From positions 1-25,037 of the forward strand of contig CALYRV010000014.1 in the NCBI GenBank assembly GCA_945483525.1: 25,037 bases of DNA, given 5' to 3'. The notes beneath the pieces were generated by a model. It was not told where the DNA came from. It saw only the letters and a list, made by a program, of their open reading frames with translations, and did not search any database. The position numbers were made by a program, and so were the translations under genes. This document shows, in pieces, positions 6,043 through 14,250 of the stretch. The DNA comes from an uncultured Verrucomicrobiota bacterium (lineage in GTDB: Bacteria; Verrucomicrobiota; Kiritimatiellia; RFP12; UBA1067). Numbering within the stretch: position 1 is the first letter of the stretch; every line of letters begins with the position of its first letter.

Positions 6043-7563
6043 ATGAAACTTGGCTTTGATAACGAGAAGTATCTTGCGGAACAGTCAGAGGAGATTCGTC
6101 GTCGCGCCGGCAAGTACGGGCGGCTTTACCTGGAGTTCGGCGGCAAGCTGATCAACGATTTCCATGCGGCGAGGTGCCTTCCGGGCTATGATCCCAACGT
6201 CAAGCTGCGTCTTCTGCAGACGCTGAAGGATCAGGCCGAGGTCATTCTCTGCCTTTACGCTGGCGACATCGAGCGCAAGAAGATGCGCGCCGATTTCGGC
6301 ATCTCCTACGCAGATGATGCGACCAAACTTATCGACGATCTCCGGAATCTTGGGCTCACCGTACGTGGCGTTGTGATCACACGTTATCAAGAGCAGCCTG
6401 CGGTTAAGCAGTTTCGTGCTAAACTCGAGCGTCGTGGAATTCGTGTGTACTATCACTACAAGACCGCAGGATATCCAGCGGATGTGAATACGATTGTATC
6501 CGACATGGGCTACGGCAAGAACGAGTACGTGGAGACCGAGAAGCCGATCGTTGTGGTCACCGCGCCCGGTCCTGGTTCGGGCAAGTTCGCGACGTGCCTC
6601 ACGCAGATCTATCACGAGTACCGTCGCGGTAATGTGGCCGGTTACTCGAAGTTTGAGTCATTCCCAGTGTGGAACCTGTCACTCGAGCATCCTCTTAACA
6701 TCGCTTACGAGGCGGCGACGATCGACCTCAACGACAAGAATATGGTCGATCCGTATCATCTCGAGGCTTACGGCAAGACGACCACGAATTACAACCGTGA
6801 TGTCGATGCGTTTCCGTTGCTGGTGGCGATTTGGCAGAAGATGACGAAGGGCACCTGCCCTTACAAGTCTCCGACGGATATGGGTGTCAATCGCATCGGC
6901 TTTGGAATTACCGACGATGAGGTTGTGCGCAACGCCTCTAAGCAGGAGATCATTCGCCGATTCCTCCGTTATCAATGTGCCTTTGCCGAAGGCTCGACGG
7001 ACCGAGAGTCGGTCGAACGGGCGAAGGAGCTGATGGACAAACTCGGGCTGAAGACTGAAGACCGTATTGTTGTCGAGGCCGCCCGCAGGGCCGCGGAAGA
7101 GGCTCAGATCCAGGGCAAGGGCAAGGCCGGCGGCACGATTGTGTCAGGCGCCGCGATCCAGTTGAAGGACGGACGCATTGTTACCGGCAAGAACTCTGAC
7201 GAGATGCATGCGGCTGCTGCTTGCGTGATGAACGCGGTAAAGACGCTCGCCGGTATCCCTGCGCAGATTCCGCTGATTGGTCCGAGTATCATCCAGGCCG
7301 TCTCGCACATGAAGCAGGACATTCTCAAGGTCGGTTATACCTCGCTCAATCTCGACGAGACGCTGATCGGGCTGGCGATCTCCTCGGCGGCGAACCCTGC
7401 CGCCGGCATGGCGATGGAGAAGTTGAATGAGCTGCGTGGATGCGAAGTCCATATGACTCATATGGTTACGCCCGGCGATCAGGCAGGGCTTCGTCGTCTT
7501 GGATGTCGCTACACCTCCGATCCGTATTACGCCACCAACGCCCTGTTCAATGGTGAGCAGTGA
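6043..7563 (+). CDS. DUF1846 (UPF0371) family protein
   Basis: The protein has 506 residues, the usual length for this conserved bacterial family, and the N-terminus (MKLGFDNEKYLAEQSEEI, then LYLEFGGKLINDFHAARCLPG) matches it well. The family has a known fold but, to my knowledge, no settled biochemical role. A glycine-rich phosphate-binding-like loop is visible at residues 174-182 (APGPGSGKF), resembling a Walker A but with Phe where Ser or Thr is expected. Other blocks include DMGYGKNEYVET and the C-terminal MTHMVTPGDQAGLRRLG. There is no signal peptide or membrane segment, so it should be cytoplasmic. No strong ribosome binding site precedes the ATG, and translation may depend on the nifU transcript. 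A functional link to NifU is suggested only by position. Confidence 0.88.
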   Translation: MKLGFDNEKYLAEQSEEIRRRAGKYGRLYLEFGGKLINDFHAARCLPGYDPNVKLRLLQTLKDQAEVILCLYAGDIERKKMRADFGISYADDATKLIDDLRNLGLTVRGVVITRYQEQPAVKQFRAKLERRGIRVYYHYKTAGYPADVNTIVSDMGYGKNEYVETEKPIVVVTAPGPGSGKFATCLTQIYHEYRRGNVAGYSKFESFPVWNLSLEHPLNIAYEAATIDLNDKNMVDPYHLEAYGKTTTNYNRDVDAFPLLVAIWQKMTKGTCPYKSPTDMGVNRIGFGITDDEVVRNASKQEIIRRFLRYQCAFAEGSTDRESVERAKELMDKLGLKTEDRIVVEAARRAAEEAQIQGKGKAGGTIVSGAAIQLKDGRIVTGKNSDEMHAAAACVMNAVKTLAGIPAQIPLIGPSIIQAVSHMKQDILKVGYTSLNLDETLIGLAISSAANPAAGMAMEKLNELRGCEVHMTHMVTPGDQAGLRRLGCRYTSDPYYATNALFNGEQ

Positions 7564-7622
7564 TCTCTTGCTGGGCGTGGTCTTCCCGGTGCTGCACATG
7601 TCGTTCTAGGTCCTGTTCGGGC

Positions 7623-7734
7623 AGGAGGATATCGGCAGGTGCTGCGAATATGTCTTCTCTGGCATTGTTTCCGAGACTATTGTTTTAAGTCCGTTGATTG
7701 GTGCGGGATTAGTCCGTTTTGCCGATATTCTTCT
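7623..7734 (+). other. Candidate structured RNA: 15-bp stem closing an 82-nt loop upstream of secA
   Basis: Bases 7623-7637 (AGGAGGATATCGGCA) pair with 7720-7734 (TGCCGATATTCTTCT) without a mismatch. Thirteen pairs are Watson-Crick and two are G-U, and the wobbles work only if the + strand is transcribed. The left arm buries an AGGAGG sequence. Smaller pairings inside the loop are weak. I could not match it to SRP RNA, 6S RNA or a known riboswitch. It lies in the 219-base gap between the DUF1846 gene and secA. Confidence 0.4.
7688..7718 (+). repeat. Direct repeat AGTCCGTT upstream of the secA promoter
   Basis: AGTCCGTT occurs at 7688-7695 and 7711-7718, 23 bases apart (about two helical turns), between 50 and 80 bases upstream of the secA -10. 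It could be a pair of regulator sites, or chance. Confidence 0.3.
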
Positions 7735-7742
7735 CATTTTCC

Positions 7743-7773
7743 GCGGCAAATCAGCCGCTGTTTATGATATAAT
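7743..7773 (+). promoter_or_regulatory. Predicted extended -10 promoter of secA with an overlapping small inverted repeat
   Basis: TATAAT at 7768-7773 with TG at 7765-7766 gives TGATATAAT, identical to the atpD promoter. No good -35 is present. Instead an inverted repeat GCGGC-AAATCA-GCCGC (7743-7758) covers the -35 region and could be an operator or a weak terminator of the upstream gene. The predicted start (7779-7783) is at or within four bases of the secA ATG, and no ribosome binding site is present, so the mRNA should be leaderless. Confidence 0.65.
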
Positions 7774-7782
7774 ATACTATAT

Positions 7783-10782
7783 ATGAATTTGTTGAAGTTT
7801 TTTATCGGGACCAAGAATGATCGCGAGCTGAAAAAGCTATGGCCGATTGTCAAGGAAATCAACCGTATCGAGGAGGAATACCAAAAGCTCAACCTCCAGG
7901 CTGAAGACTATCCCAAGAAGACTCAGGAGTTTAAAGACCGTGTTGCCCAAGGAGAGTCTCTTGATGCGATTCTTCCTGAGGCCTATGCGCTTGTAAAGAA
8001 CGCCTGCCGCAAGCTTTGCGGTACGACCGAGGAGGTATGTGGTCATACTCTTACCTGGAATATGATTCCGTTCGATGTGCAGTTAATCGGCGGTATCGTC
8101 CTTCATCGGGGTGCGATTTCGGAGATGCAGACCGGCGAGGGTAAGACACTTGTCGCGACGCTTCCAATGTACCTCAATGCTTTGGCTGGCAAGAATGTCC
8201 ATCTCGTCACCGTTAACGACTATCTGGCGTTGCGTGACGCGTCTTGGATGGGGCATCTGTACAAGTTTCTCGGTCTTACTGTCGGATGTATTCAGAATTC
8301 GATGGACAGTGATGAACGTCGTGCACAGTACGCCTGCGATATCACTTACGGAACCAATAGCGAGTTTGGTTTTGACTATCTGCGTGACAATGGTATGGCG
8401 CAGAGTCCCGAGCAGGTGGTACAGAACGGCCATAACTTCGCAATCGTCGACGAGGTCGACTCGATCCTTATTGACGAGGCTCGCACCCCGCTGATCATCT
8501 CTGGTCCTGCGACGATGTCTACCGAGCACATCTATCACGAGGTCAATCCAATGGTCTCTGCGATCGTGCGCGTGCAGACGGCTCAGTGCAATGATTTCAT
8601 CCGTGAGGCAAAGCAGGCGCTGGAGAGCGGAGATACTGACAAGGCTCGCGACCGTATCTATCAGGTTTATCACTCGACACCCAAGCATAAACAGCTTATG
8701 CATATGCTTGAAGACGCCGAGATTCGGCGTATTCACGAGACGGTCGAGGTTCAGTTCCTCTCGGAAATGTTCAAGGAGCATGCCCGTCAGCTGAAGGACG
8801 AGCTTTACTACACGATTGACGAGCGTACCCGCGAGGTCGCTCTTACCGACAAGGGTTGTGAGAAGATCTGTCCTCAGGATCCGAAGCTTTTCGTGTTGCC
8901 TGATCTTGCCGCGGAGATGTCCGCTATCGATGGCGACAAGTCGCTCAGCGACGCCGAGCGGCTTGAGCGTCGCCGTGACGCTCAGTCCTCATTTATGGTG
9001 AAGTCCGACCGTGTCCATGTGGTAGATCAGCTTCTCCGTGCGTACTCGCTTTACGAGAAAGACGTTGACTATGTCGTGCAGGACAACCACGTTTATATCG
9101 TCGATGAGTTCACGGGTCGCGTTCTTCCTGGGCGTCGGTGGTCTGACGGCCTCCATCAGGCGGTGGAGGCGAAGGAGGGGGTTGACATCGAGAAGGAGTC
9201 TCAGACTCTCGCTACGATTACGATTCAGAACTACTTCCGTCTTTACAAGAAGCTCTCCGGTATGACTGGTACGGCGGAAACTGAGGCTGGGGAGTTTAAG
9301 TCAATCTACAAGCTCGACGTTGTTTCGATACCTACGAACAAGCCGGTTAATCGAGTTGACTATAATGACCAGATCTATCGGACGCAGAGAGAGAAGTATA
9401 AGGCGATTATCGCTGATGTTGCTGCGCGTCACGCGAAGGGCCAGCCGATATTGCTCGGTACGGTTACGGTCGATACCTCGGAAGTACTTTCCCGCATGCT
9501 TAAGATGTCGCATATTCCACATGAAGTCTTGAATGCCAAGAATCATGCACGGGAGGCCGAGATTGTGGCGTTGGCGGGTCAGCGTGGGGCGGTTACGATT
9601 GCGACGAATATGGCAGGGCGCGGTACCGATATCAAGCTGGGCGAGGGGGTTACCGAACTTGGCGGTCTTCATGTGATTGGTTCCGAACGTCACGAGTCGC
9701 GTCGTATCGACCGCCAGTTGCGCGGGCGCTGTTCGCGTCAGGGTGATCCGGGCTCGTCGCAGTTCTTCATCTCGCTTGAAGACAATCTTATGCGGCTTTT
9801 CGGTTCGCAGAAGCTCGCTGGCATCATGGAGCGTCTCGGCATGAAGGAGGGCGAGGTGATGGAGCATCGGTGGCTTAATCGTTCCGTCGAGACCGCCCAG
9901 CGTCGTGTTGAGCAGCAGCATTTCTCTGTCCGTAAACGGACGCTTGAATACGATGATGTGATGAACAAGCAGCGCAGTGTCATCTACGAGCTTCGCGGGC
10001 GAGTCTTGAAGGGAGATCAGAAGACTGTTCACAATCTGATTCTCGATGTGATGAATGATCTCGTTATAAATCAGGCTGACAGGTATCTTTTCTCTGAGAA
10101 GGACGGGCAACTCGGAGATTTCATGAACTGGCTCGGCGTTACCTTCCCGATTACGGTGACAGAGGAGGAGCTGGCGCCGCTGATGGGGCGGCCGGAGGTC
10201 GCTGGTAAGCTGGTAATGGATCGTGTTGAGGAGGCGTATGAGGCGAAGTGCGCGAGTGAGGATCAGGCGACGTTGCCGTATATGGAGCGCGGAGTGTTCC
10301 TTCAGGTCATTGACCGTGAGTGGCAGGATTATCTGCGGGCGATGGACGATTTGCGCCACGGAGTGAACCTCCGCTCGTACGGTCAGCGAGATCCGCTCGT
10401 TGAGTACAAGAAAGAGGCGTTCTTCATGTTTGAGACGTTGATGACGTCGGTCAAAGCCAAAGTAGTGTCGAGCGAATTTAAGAGCGCTACTGCAACGCGC
10501 ATGCAGGCGGCTTTGCGGCGCGTTGCAGCGTTGCAAGGAGACGGGGTGTCAGCTGGTGACGAAGGACGCTCTTCCAATGCGTCGTCGTCGGACTCGAAGA
10601 AGACCGTTGCCGACGTTTTCGCCTCGATGATGTCTCGTCCACGTCCTATGGGTCCCGTCGCTGGCGCCGTGCCGTTGATGTCGGCTCGTCCTGCCGTCGC
10701 TGCCGCGATCGGTCGTAACGATCCGTGTCCGTGCGGTTCCGGAAAGAAATACAAGAAGTGCTGCGGAAAAAATCTCGTCTAA
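7783..10782 (+). CDS. secA: Preprotein translocase ATPase SecA
   Basis: SecA is the ATP-driven motor that pushes unfolded preproteins through SecYEG. The Walker A motif TGEGKT has K121, and the Walker B region IVDEVDSILIDEARTP has D223-E224. The helicase motif HESRRIDRQLRGRCSRQGDPG is present. The zinc-binding SEC-C tail has C982, C984, C993 and C994. At 999 residues it is about 100 longer than the E. coli protein. Much of the excess is an alpha-helical insertion at about residues 262-335 in the crosslinking domain, similar to what I recall from Bacteroidetes and PVC SecA proteins, plus a Ser-rich linker before SEC-C. The N-terminus (MNLLKFFIGTKNDRELKKL) fixes the start although no Shine-Dalgarno sequence precedes it. 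It leads the long co-directional gene run to the window end. Confidence 0.97.
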   Translation: MNLLKFFIGTKNDRELKKLWPIVKEINRIEEEYQKLNLQAEDYPKKTQEFKDRVAQGESLDAILPEAYALVKNACRKLCGTTEEVCGHTLTWNMIPFDVQLIGGIVLHRGAISEMQTGEGKTLVATLPMYLNALAGKNVHLVTVNDYLALRDASWMGHLYKFLGLTVGCIQNSMDSDERRAQYACDITYGTNSEFGFDYLRDNGMAQSPEQVVQNGHNFAIVDEVDSILIDEARTPLIISGPATMSTEHIYHEVNPMVSAIVRVQTAQCNDFIREAKQALESGDTDKARDRIYQVYHSTPKHKQLMHMLEDAEIRRIHETVEVQFLSEMFKEHARQLKDELYYTIDERTREVALTDKGCEKICPQDPKLFVLPDLAAEMSAIDGDKSLSDAERLERRRDAQSSFMVKSDRVHVVDQLLRAYSLYEKDVDYVVQDNHVYIVDEFTGRVLPGRRWSDGLHQAVEAKEGVDIEKESQTLATITIQNYFRLYKKLSGMTGTAETEAGEFKSIYKLDVVSIPTNKPVNRVDYNDQIYRTQREKYKAIIADVAARHAKGQPILLGTVTVDTSEVLSRMLKMSHIPHEVLNAKNHAREAEIVALAGQRGAVTIATNMAGRGTDIKLGEGVTELGGLHVIGSERHESRRIDRQLRGRCSRQGDPGSSQFFISLEDNLMRLFGSQKLAGIMERLGMKEGEVMEHRWLNRSVETAQRRVEQQHFSVRKRTLEYDDVMNKQRSVIYELRGRVLKGDQKTVHNLILDVMNDLVINQADRYLFSEKDGQLGDFMNWLGVTFPITVTEEELAPLMGRPEVAGKLVMDRVEEAYEAKCASEDQATLPYMERGVFLQVIDREWQDYLRAMDDLRHGVNLRSYGQRDPLVEYKKEAFFMFETLMTSVKAKVVSSEFKSATATRMQAALRRVAALQGDGVSAGDEGRSSNASSSDSKKTVADVFASMMSRPRPMGPVAGAVPLMSARPAVAAAIGRNDPCPCGSGKKYKKCCGKNLV

Positions 10783-10788
10783 AGGAGG
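10781..10788 (+). promoter_or_regulatory. Strong ribosome binding site of ispD
   Basis: AAAGGAGG overlaps the secA stop codon (TAA 10780-10782) and lies seven bases before the ispD ATG. It contrasts with the absence of any such site before secA itself. Confidence 0.75.
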
Positions 10789-10795
10789 ATAGGAA

Positions 10796-11464
10796 ATGAC
10801 TACCGCGATAATCCTGGCGGCAGGTAAATCGGAGAGAATGGGAGCTGGAACCGACAAGGCTTTCCTTTCGCTGGTTAACAAGCCTGTTCTCGCCTGGTCG
10901 CTAATGGCGTTTGAGAAGTGTGTCGATGTTGATCGCATTGTTCTCGTAGTCCGTAAAGATCAACAGCTCGCCGCCAAAGCTGTCTGTCAGATGTTTGGAA
11001 TCTCTAAGCTTGACAAGATTGTACCTGGCGGCAACCGCCGTCAGGATTCTGTGATCGCTGGGCTGTCCGCTTGTGACATTGATACTAGAGTGGTTGTCGT
11101 TCACGATGCCGCGCGTCCATTGGTTACGCCTGCGCTCGTGTCTGAAGTCATCAAACTCGGCGCCCGTGCTGGCGGTGCGACTGTCGGTCGTCGCATGATT
11201 GATACTGTAAAGGTAGTTGAGAAGGGTACTACCATTGATAGGACCGAGCCCAGAGAGAAGCTCTGGCAGGTTCAGACTCCACAGGCTTTTCAATTCCGTG
11301 TCCTTCGTGACGCTTATAAGGCGATTGGTAAGGTTGAGGTTACGGACGACTGTCAGGCGGTCGAACTTAACGGCGGATCGGTTAAGATTTTTGTATCAAA
11401 TCGTCCTAACATTAAAATTACCACGCCCGATGATCTTCTGGTTGCGGCCGCGTTGCTAAAGTGA
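10796..11464 (+). CDS. ispD: 2-C-methyl-D-erythritol 4-phosphate cytidylyltransferase (IspD)
   Basis: It transfers CMP from CTP to 2-C-methyl-D-erythritol 4-phosphate in the non-mevalonate isoprenoid pathway, which ultimately supplies the undecaprenyl carrier used by the sugar transferase encoded downstream. The nucleotide-binding N-terminus AIILAAGKSERMG with D20-K21 is present. So are GGNRRQDSVIAGL (about 78-90), VHDAARPLV (102-110) and the C-terminal D-D-C-x-A-V-E block. The length of 222 residues is typical. The ribosome binding site is AAAGGAGG overlapping the secA stop. TarI/YgbP-like cytidylyltransferases are related, but the motif set fits IspD. No IspF follows; the next gene is a phosphoesterase overlapping the stop codon. 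Confidence 0.92.
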   Translation: MTTAIILAAGKSERMGAGTDKAFLSLVNKPVLAWSLMAFEKCVDVDRIVLVVRKDQQLAAKAVCQMFGISKLDKIVPGGNRRQDSVIAGLSACDIDTRVVVVHDAARPLVTPALVSEVIKLGARAGGATVGRRMIDTVKVVEKGTTIDRTEPREKLWQVQTPQAFQFRVLRDAYKAIGKVEVTDDCQAVELNGGSVKIFVSNRPNIKITTPDDLLVAAALLK

Positions 11465-12213
11465 TGGGAAAGAGAATCGCAATACTCGGTGACATCCATG
11501 CGAACGTCGACGCGCTGAACGTCGTGCTCGATGACTGCCGTAAGTACGGAGTTACCGATTTCCTTTGTGTCGGAGACGTCGTCGGTTATAATGCGGCTCC
11601 AGCTGAATGTCTTAAGATTATCCGTGATCTGGGGTGTCCGGTGGTGAAAGGCAATCATGACGATTACGTTTCCGCTACCGACAAGGATCTTTCCGATTTC
11701 AATCCTAGTGCGGCAGCGGTAATCGAGTGGACGCGCGGTCAGTTGGATGCCGATGACCTTTCTTGGCTTAAGGGGCTTCCTTTCACGATTACGAAGATGG
11801 GGATGACGATTGTTCACGCGACGATGGACAATCCGGAGAACTTCGGTTATGTATTTGACATCCTTCAGGCCGAGGCTAACTTCATAAGCCAGAAGGTCCC
11901 GCTTTGTTTTCATGGTCACACCCATTGTCCGATGATTTACGAGCGCTCTCTTAATGGGGTGTTTCGTATTGATCCTGCCGAACTTCCTGGCGGGGCGTTC
12001 CGACTTTCGCCTGGGCGGAAGTACTTCATTAACGTTGGTTCGGTCGGCCAACCGCGCGATCTTAATCCGGCTTCATCGTATGTGATCTATGATCCAATGG
12101 CGAAGAGCGTATATTTTAGGCGTCTAGCTTATGATATCGCCGCTGCGCAGGCGAAGATTCGCGCTGCTGGTCTGCCTGATCGTCTGGCTGCACGGCTTGA
12201 GGTCGGTCAGTGA
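11464..12213 (+). CDS. Calcineurin-like metallophosphoesterase
   Basis: The 249-residue protein has the full dinuclear metal site of the family: D10-x-H12 (GDIHAN), D38 (GDVVGY), N64-H65 (GNHDD), H118 (VHAT) and H152/H154 (GHTHCP). It is of the YfcE/ApaH-like small cytoplasmic type with a C-terminal small domain containing NVGSVGQPRD, and has no signal peptide. The substrate cannot be read from sequence; phosphodiesters and dinucleoside polyphosphates are the usual candidates. I chose ATG 11464, which overlaps the ispD stop as TGATG. The in-frame GTG at 11461 would add one residue. Confidence 0.9.
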   Translation: MGKRIAILGDIHANVDALNVVLDDCRKYGVTDFLCVGDVVGYNAAPAECLKIIRDLGCPVVKGNHDDYVSATDKDLSDFNPSAAAVIEWTRGQLDADDLSWLKGLPFTITKMGMTIVHATMDNPENFGYVFDILQAEANFISQKVPLCFHGHTHCPMIYERSLNGVFRIDPAELPGGAFRLSPGRKYFINVGSVGQPRDLNPASSYVIYDPMAKSVYFRRLAYDIAAAQAKIRAAGLPDRLAARLEVGQ

Positions 12214-12235
12214 AGGTTCTGCGGAGAGTTGAGTG

Positions 12236-13390
12236 ATGTCGGTTGAGAGAGTTCCTGTTCTTCTGTTACTGTTGTTGCTTCCCTGTCTGGCGTTGGCGGG
12301 GCGCACGCCGGGATTCTCGATGTCCGCATTTAATGCAGTTATTCCCGATTCGACCAAGAGCGCGGTGTGTTCTCCGTATGCGTTCGAGATTGATTCGGTG
12401 GTGATCAGTGAAGCCTTCGGGCCGATTGAAAAGTCGAAGTTCGTTGAGGCGCTCGGGGTTTTGGTCGGATACGAGAATGTGTATCGTCCAATTGCGGATC
12501 GATACGCGTCTGCAGTGACTAATGATTTCAGACTGGTGTCAGCACGGGCGTTTCTTGCTTCGTCATTGCGCCTTATTGCACCCAGATTCCGATCCTACAT
12601 TCAGTCTGAATACAACACCCAGGCGTGCTCGGTCAAGCCGTCAGCCGAAGGTGCCGAAAGCTATTTCCGGGCTGCGATGGACGGCGAGATGGAGGATTTC
12701 AAGATCCCCGCCGCCGTTGATGCCATTAGGGGCCGGGGCGTGTCTTTTGTTGATCTCGAATCGTTCCGTTGCCATTGGGCCGAACCGTTTCCTACGGCGA
12801 ACAGTCGGCAGATCGGTTTTGTCGGTGAGGATGGTGTCCGCAGCGAGGTTCCTGCCATGGCCGATGTTCGAGCCGCTGAGCTTTGGGAGACCGATCGTTT
12901 CACCATGCTGAGACTGCCGATGTGCGACGGGGCGTTCTTTCATGCGGTACTTCCGGCGTCCGGAAACAAGCTCTCGTCGGTCCGCGAGGATTTCGCCGCC
13001 GATAAACTGGATACCGCACTTGTCATGATTCGTTCGATTACTGATCCTGGTGTTTATCGCGGGAGTGTCGCTGTGGTTCTGCCCAAGATTACGATCGACA
13101 CTGTTGTCGACCTTTCTCCGGCCTATCGTTCCAACAGGCTTCCTATCGGTGGCTTCAATGATATCGACATCGGGCAGGCCCCCTTGTCCAGCGTGTTGCA
13201 ACGCGTCCGTTTTGTATTGGATGAAAGTGGTCCGCGAGGACGTTGTGTTGAGCGCAAATCTGTGAATGAGGAGATTAGCGTTGCGAAGAGTCGGCGTTTC
13301 ATCTGTAATCGACCTTGTCTATTCTTCGTGTATCATGAACCAACGCGAACGATTCCGGTTGCCGGGGTCTTTGCAGGAGGTAATCGATGA
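12236..13390 (+). CDS. Divergent secreted serpin-like protein
   Basis: A Sec signal peptide (run of seven Leu, then PCLALAG, cleavage near residue 22) precedes a serpin fold of about 360 residues. Landmarks follow serpin order: SAVCSPYAF (s6B/helix B), [17 protein letters not shown] (the N-rLF block), FRCHWAEPF (the F-K-x-x-W-x-x-P-F block), EVPAM, MLRLPM (L-E-L-P-Y), [14 protein letters not shown] (L-P-K-F-x-I) and [19 protein letters not shown] (F-x-A-D-H-P-F-L-F). The reactive-loop hinge, normally E-E-G-T-E-A-A-A-A-T, reads [13 protein letters not shown] here, with bulky charged residues and a proline, so classical protease inhibition is doubtful. GGAG at 12223-12226 serves either ATG 12236 or GTG 12233. 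The gene overlaps rmlA by four bases. Assignment is by pattern only and rests on several aligned blocks. Confidence 0.78.
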   Translation: MSVERVPVLLLLLLLPCLALAGRTPGFSMSAFNAVIPDSTKSAVCSPYAFEIDSVVISEAFGPIEKSKFVEALGVLVGYENVYRPIADRYASAVTNDFRLVSARAFLASSLRLIAPRFRSYIQSEYNTQACSVKPSAEGAESYFRAAMDGEMEDFKIPAAVDAIRGRGVSFVDLESFRCHWAEPFPTANSRQIGFVGEDGVRSEVPAMADVRAAELWETDRFTMLRLPMCDGAFFHAVLPASGNKLSSVREDFAADKLDTALVMIRSITDPGVYRGSVAVVLPKITIDTVVDLSPAYRSNRLPIGGFNDIDIGQAPLSSVLQRVRFVLDESGPRGRCVERKSVNEEISVAKSRRFICNRPCLFFVYHEPTRTIPVAGVFAGGNR

Positions 13391-14250
13391 GGAAGGGTAT
13401 TATTCTCGCGGGTGGCGCCGGCTCGCGTCTTCATCCGCTGACCAAGGTGGTTTCCAAGCAATTGCTTCCAGTTTACGACAAGCCGATGATTTATTATCCG
13501 TTGTCTACGCTGATGCTTGCTGGAATACGTGAAGTATTGATTATCTCCACGCCACAGGATCTGCCGATGTTCGAGCGCCTGCTCGGCGACGGTTCGCAGC
13601 TTGGGATGAAGTTCTCGTACATGGTCCAGGAGGTGCCGAACGGGCTCTCGCGGGCATTTACGATCGGCAAGGAATTCATCGGCGATGACGATGTGTGCCT
13701 GGTCCTCGGCGACAACATTTTCTTCGGTGCCGAACTGCCGCGGATGCTTCGCGAGGCCAGCTCTTCGAAGCGGCCGACTGTGTTCGGATATCGCGTATCC
13801 AATCCCGGGCGTTATGGCGTGGTTGAATTCGACGGGCAGGGTAATGTCGTGTCGCTTGAGGAGAAGCCAGAGCACCCCAAGTCGAACTACGCGGTGGTGG
13901 GGCTATACTTTTATCCTAATTCCGTGATCGGTATCGCCGAGGCGCAGAAGCCGTCCGCAAGGGGTGAGTACGAGATCACCGATGTCAATCGTGAATACCT
14001 GCGCCGTGGAGAGCTGAAGTGTCAGCTTATGTCCCGCGGTTTCGCCTGGCTGGACACCGGCACCCATCAGTCGCTAGCCGACGCTACGAATTTCGTCCGT
14101 ACGATCATCGATCGTCAGGGACTGCAGATCAGTTGTCTTGAGGAGATCGCGTTCGGGAGCGGCTGGATTGATGCAAATCAGTTGGTTAAACTTGCGGAGG
14201 GATATGGTAAGTCGACCTATGGGATTTACTTACGGAATCTGATCAAATGA
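13387..14250 (+). CDS. rfbA: Glucose-1-phosphate thymidylyltransferase (RmlA/RfbA)
   Basis: It makes dTDP-glucose from dTTP and glucose 1-phosphate, the first step to dTDP-L-rhamnose and other deoxysugars of surface polysaccharides. The nucleotide-binding signature [16 protein letters not shown] is at residues 4-19. It is followed by [25 protein letters not shown], the metal-site block [27 protein letters not shown] and [13 protein letters not shown]. The length of 287 residues matches the short RmlA type. The ribosome binding site AGGAGG (13375-13380) lies inside the serpin gene, whose stop overlaps the start as ATGA. No rmlB, rmlC or rmlD is in the window. It overlaps the cysteine desulfurase gene by four bases. 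Confidence 0.95.
   Translation: MRKGIILAGGAGSRLHPLTKVVSKQLLPVYDKPMIYYPLSTLMLAGIREVLIISTPQDLPMFERLLGDGSQLGMKFSYMVQEVPNGLSRAFTIGKEFIGDDDVCLVLGDNIFFGAELPRMLREASSSKRPTVFGYRVSNPGRYGVVEFDGQGNVVSLEEKPEHPKSNYAVVGLYFYPNSVIGIAEAQKPSARGEYEITDVNREYLRRGELKCQLMSRGFAWLDTGTHQSLADATNFVRTIIDRQGLQISCLEEIAFGSGWIDANQLVKLAEGYGKSTYGIYLRNLIK

Noticed and set aside
7743..7760. GCGGC/GCCGC hairpin as a rho-independent terminator
   Set aside because: The stem has only five pairs and only a short broken T run follows; its place over the secA -35 region fits an operator equally well.
7564..7782. SRP (4.5S) RNA, 6S RNA or tmRNA in the gap before secA
   Set aside because: The size would fit, but the conserved SRP loop sequences and the typical 6S bubble are not found; kept only as an unnamed stem structure.
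9301..10536. 411-codon open frame on the - strand opposite secA
   Set aside because: It mirrors the codon structure of an unmistakable secA, has no recognisable domain and no ribosome binding site; antisense frames of this kind are common in GC-rich genes.
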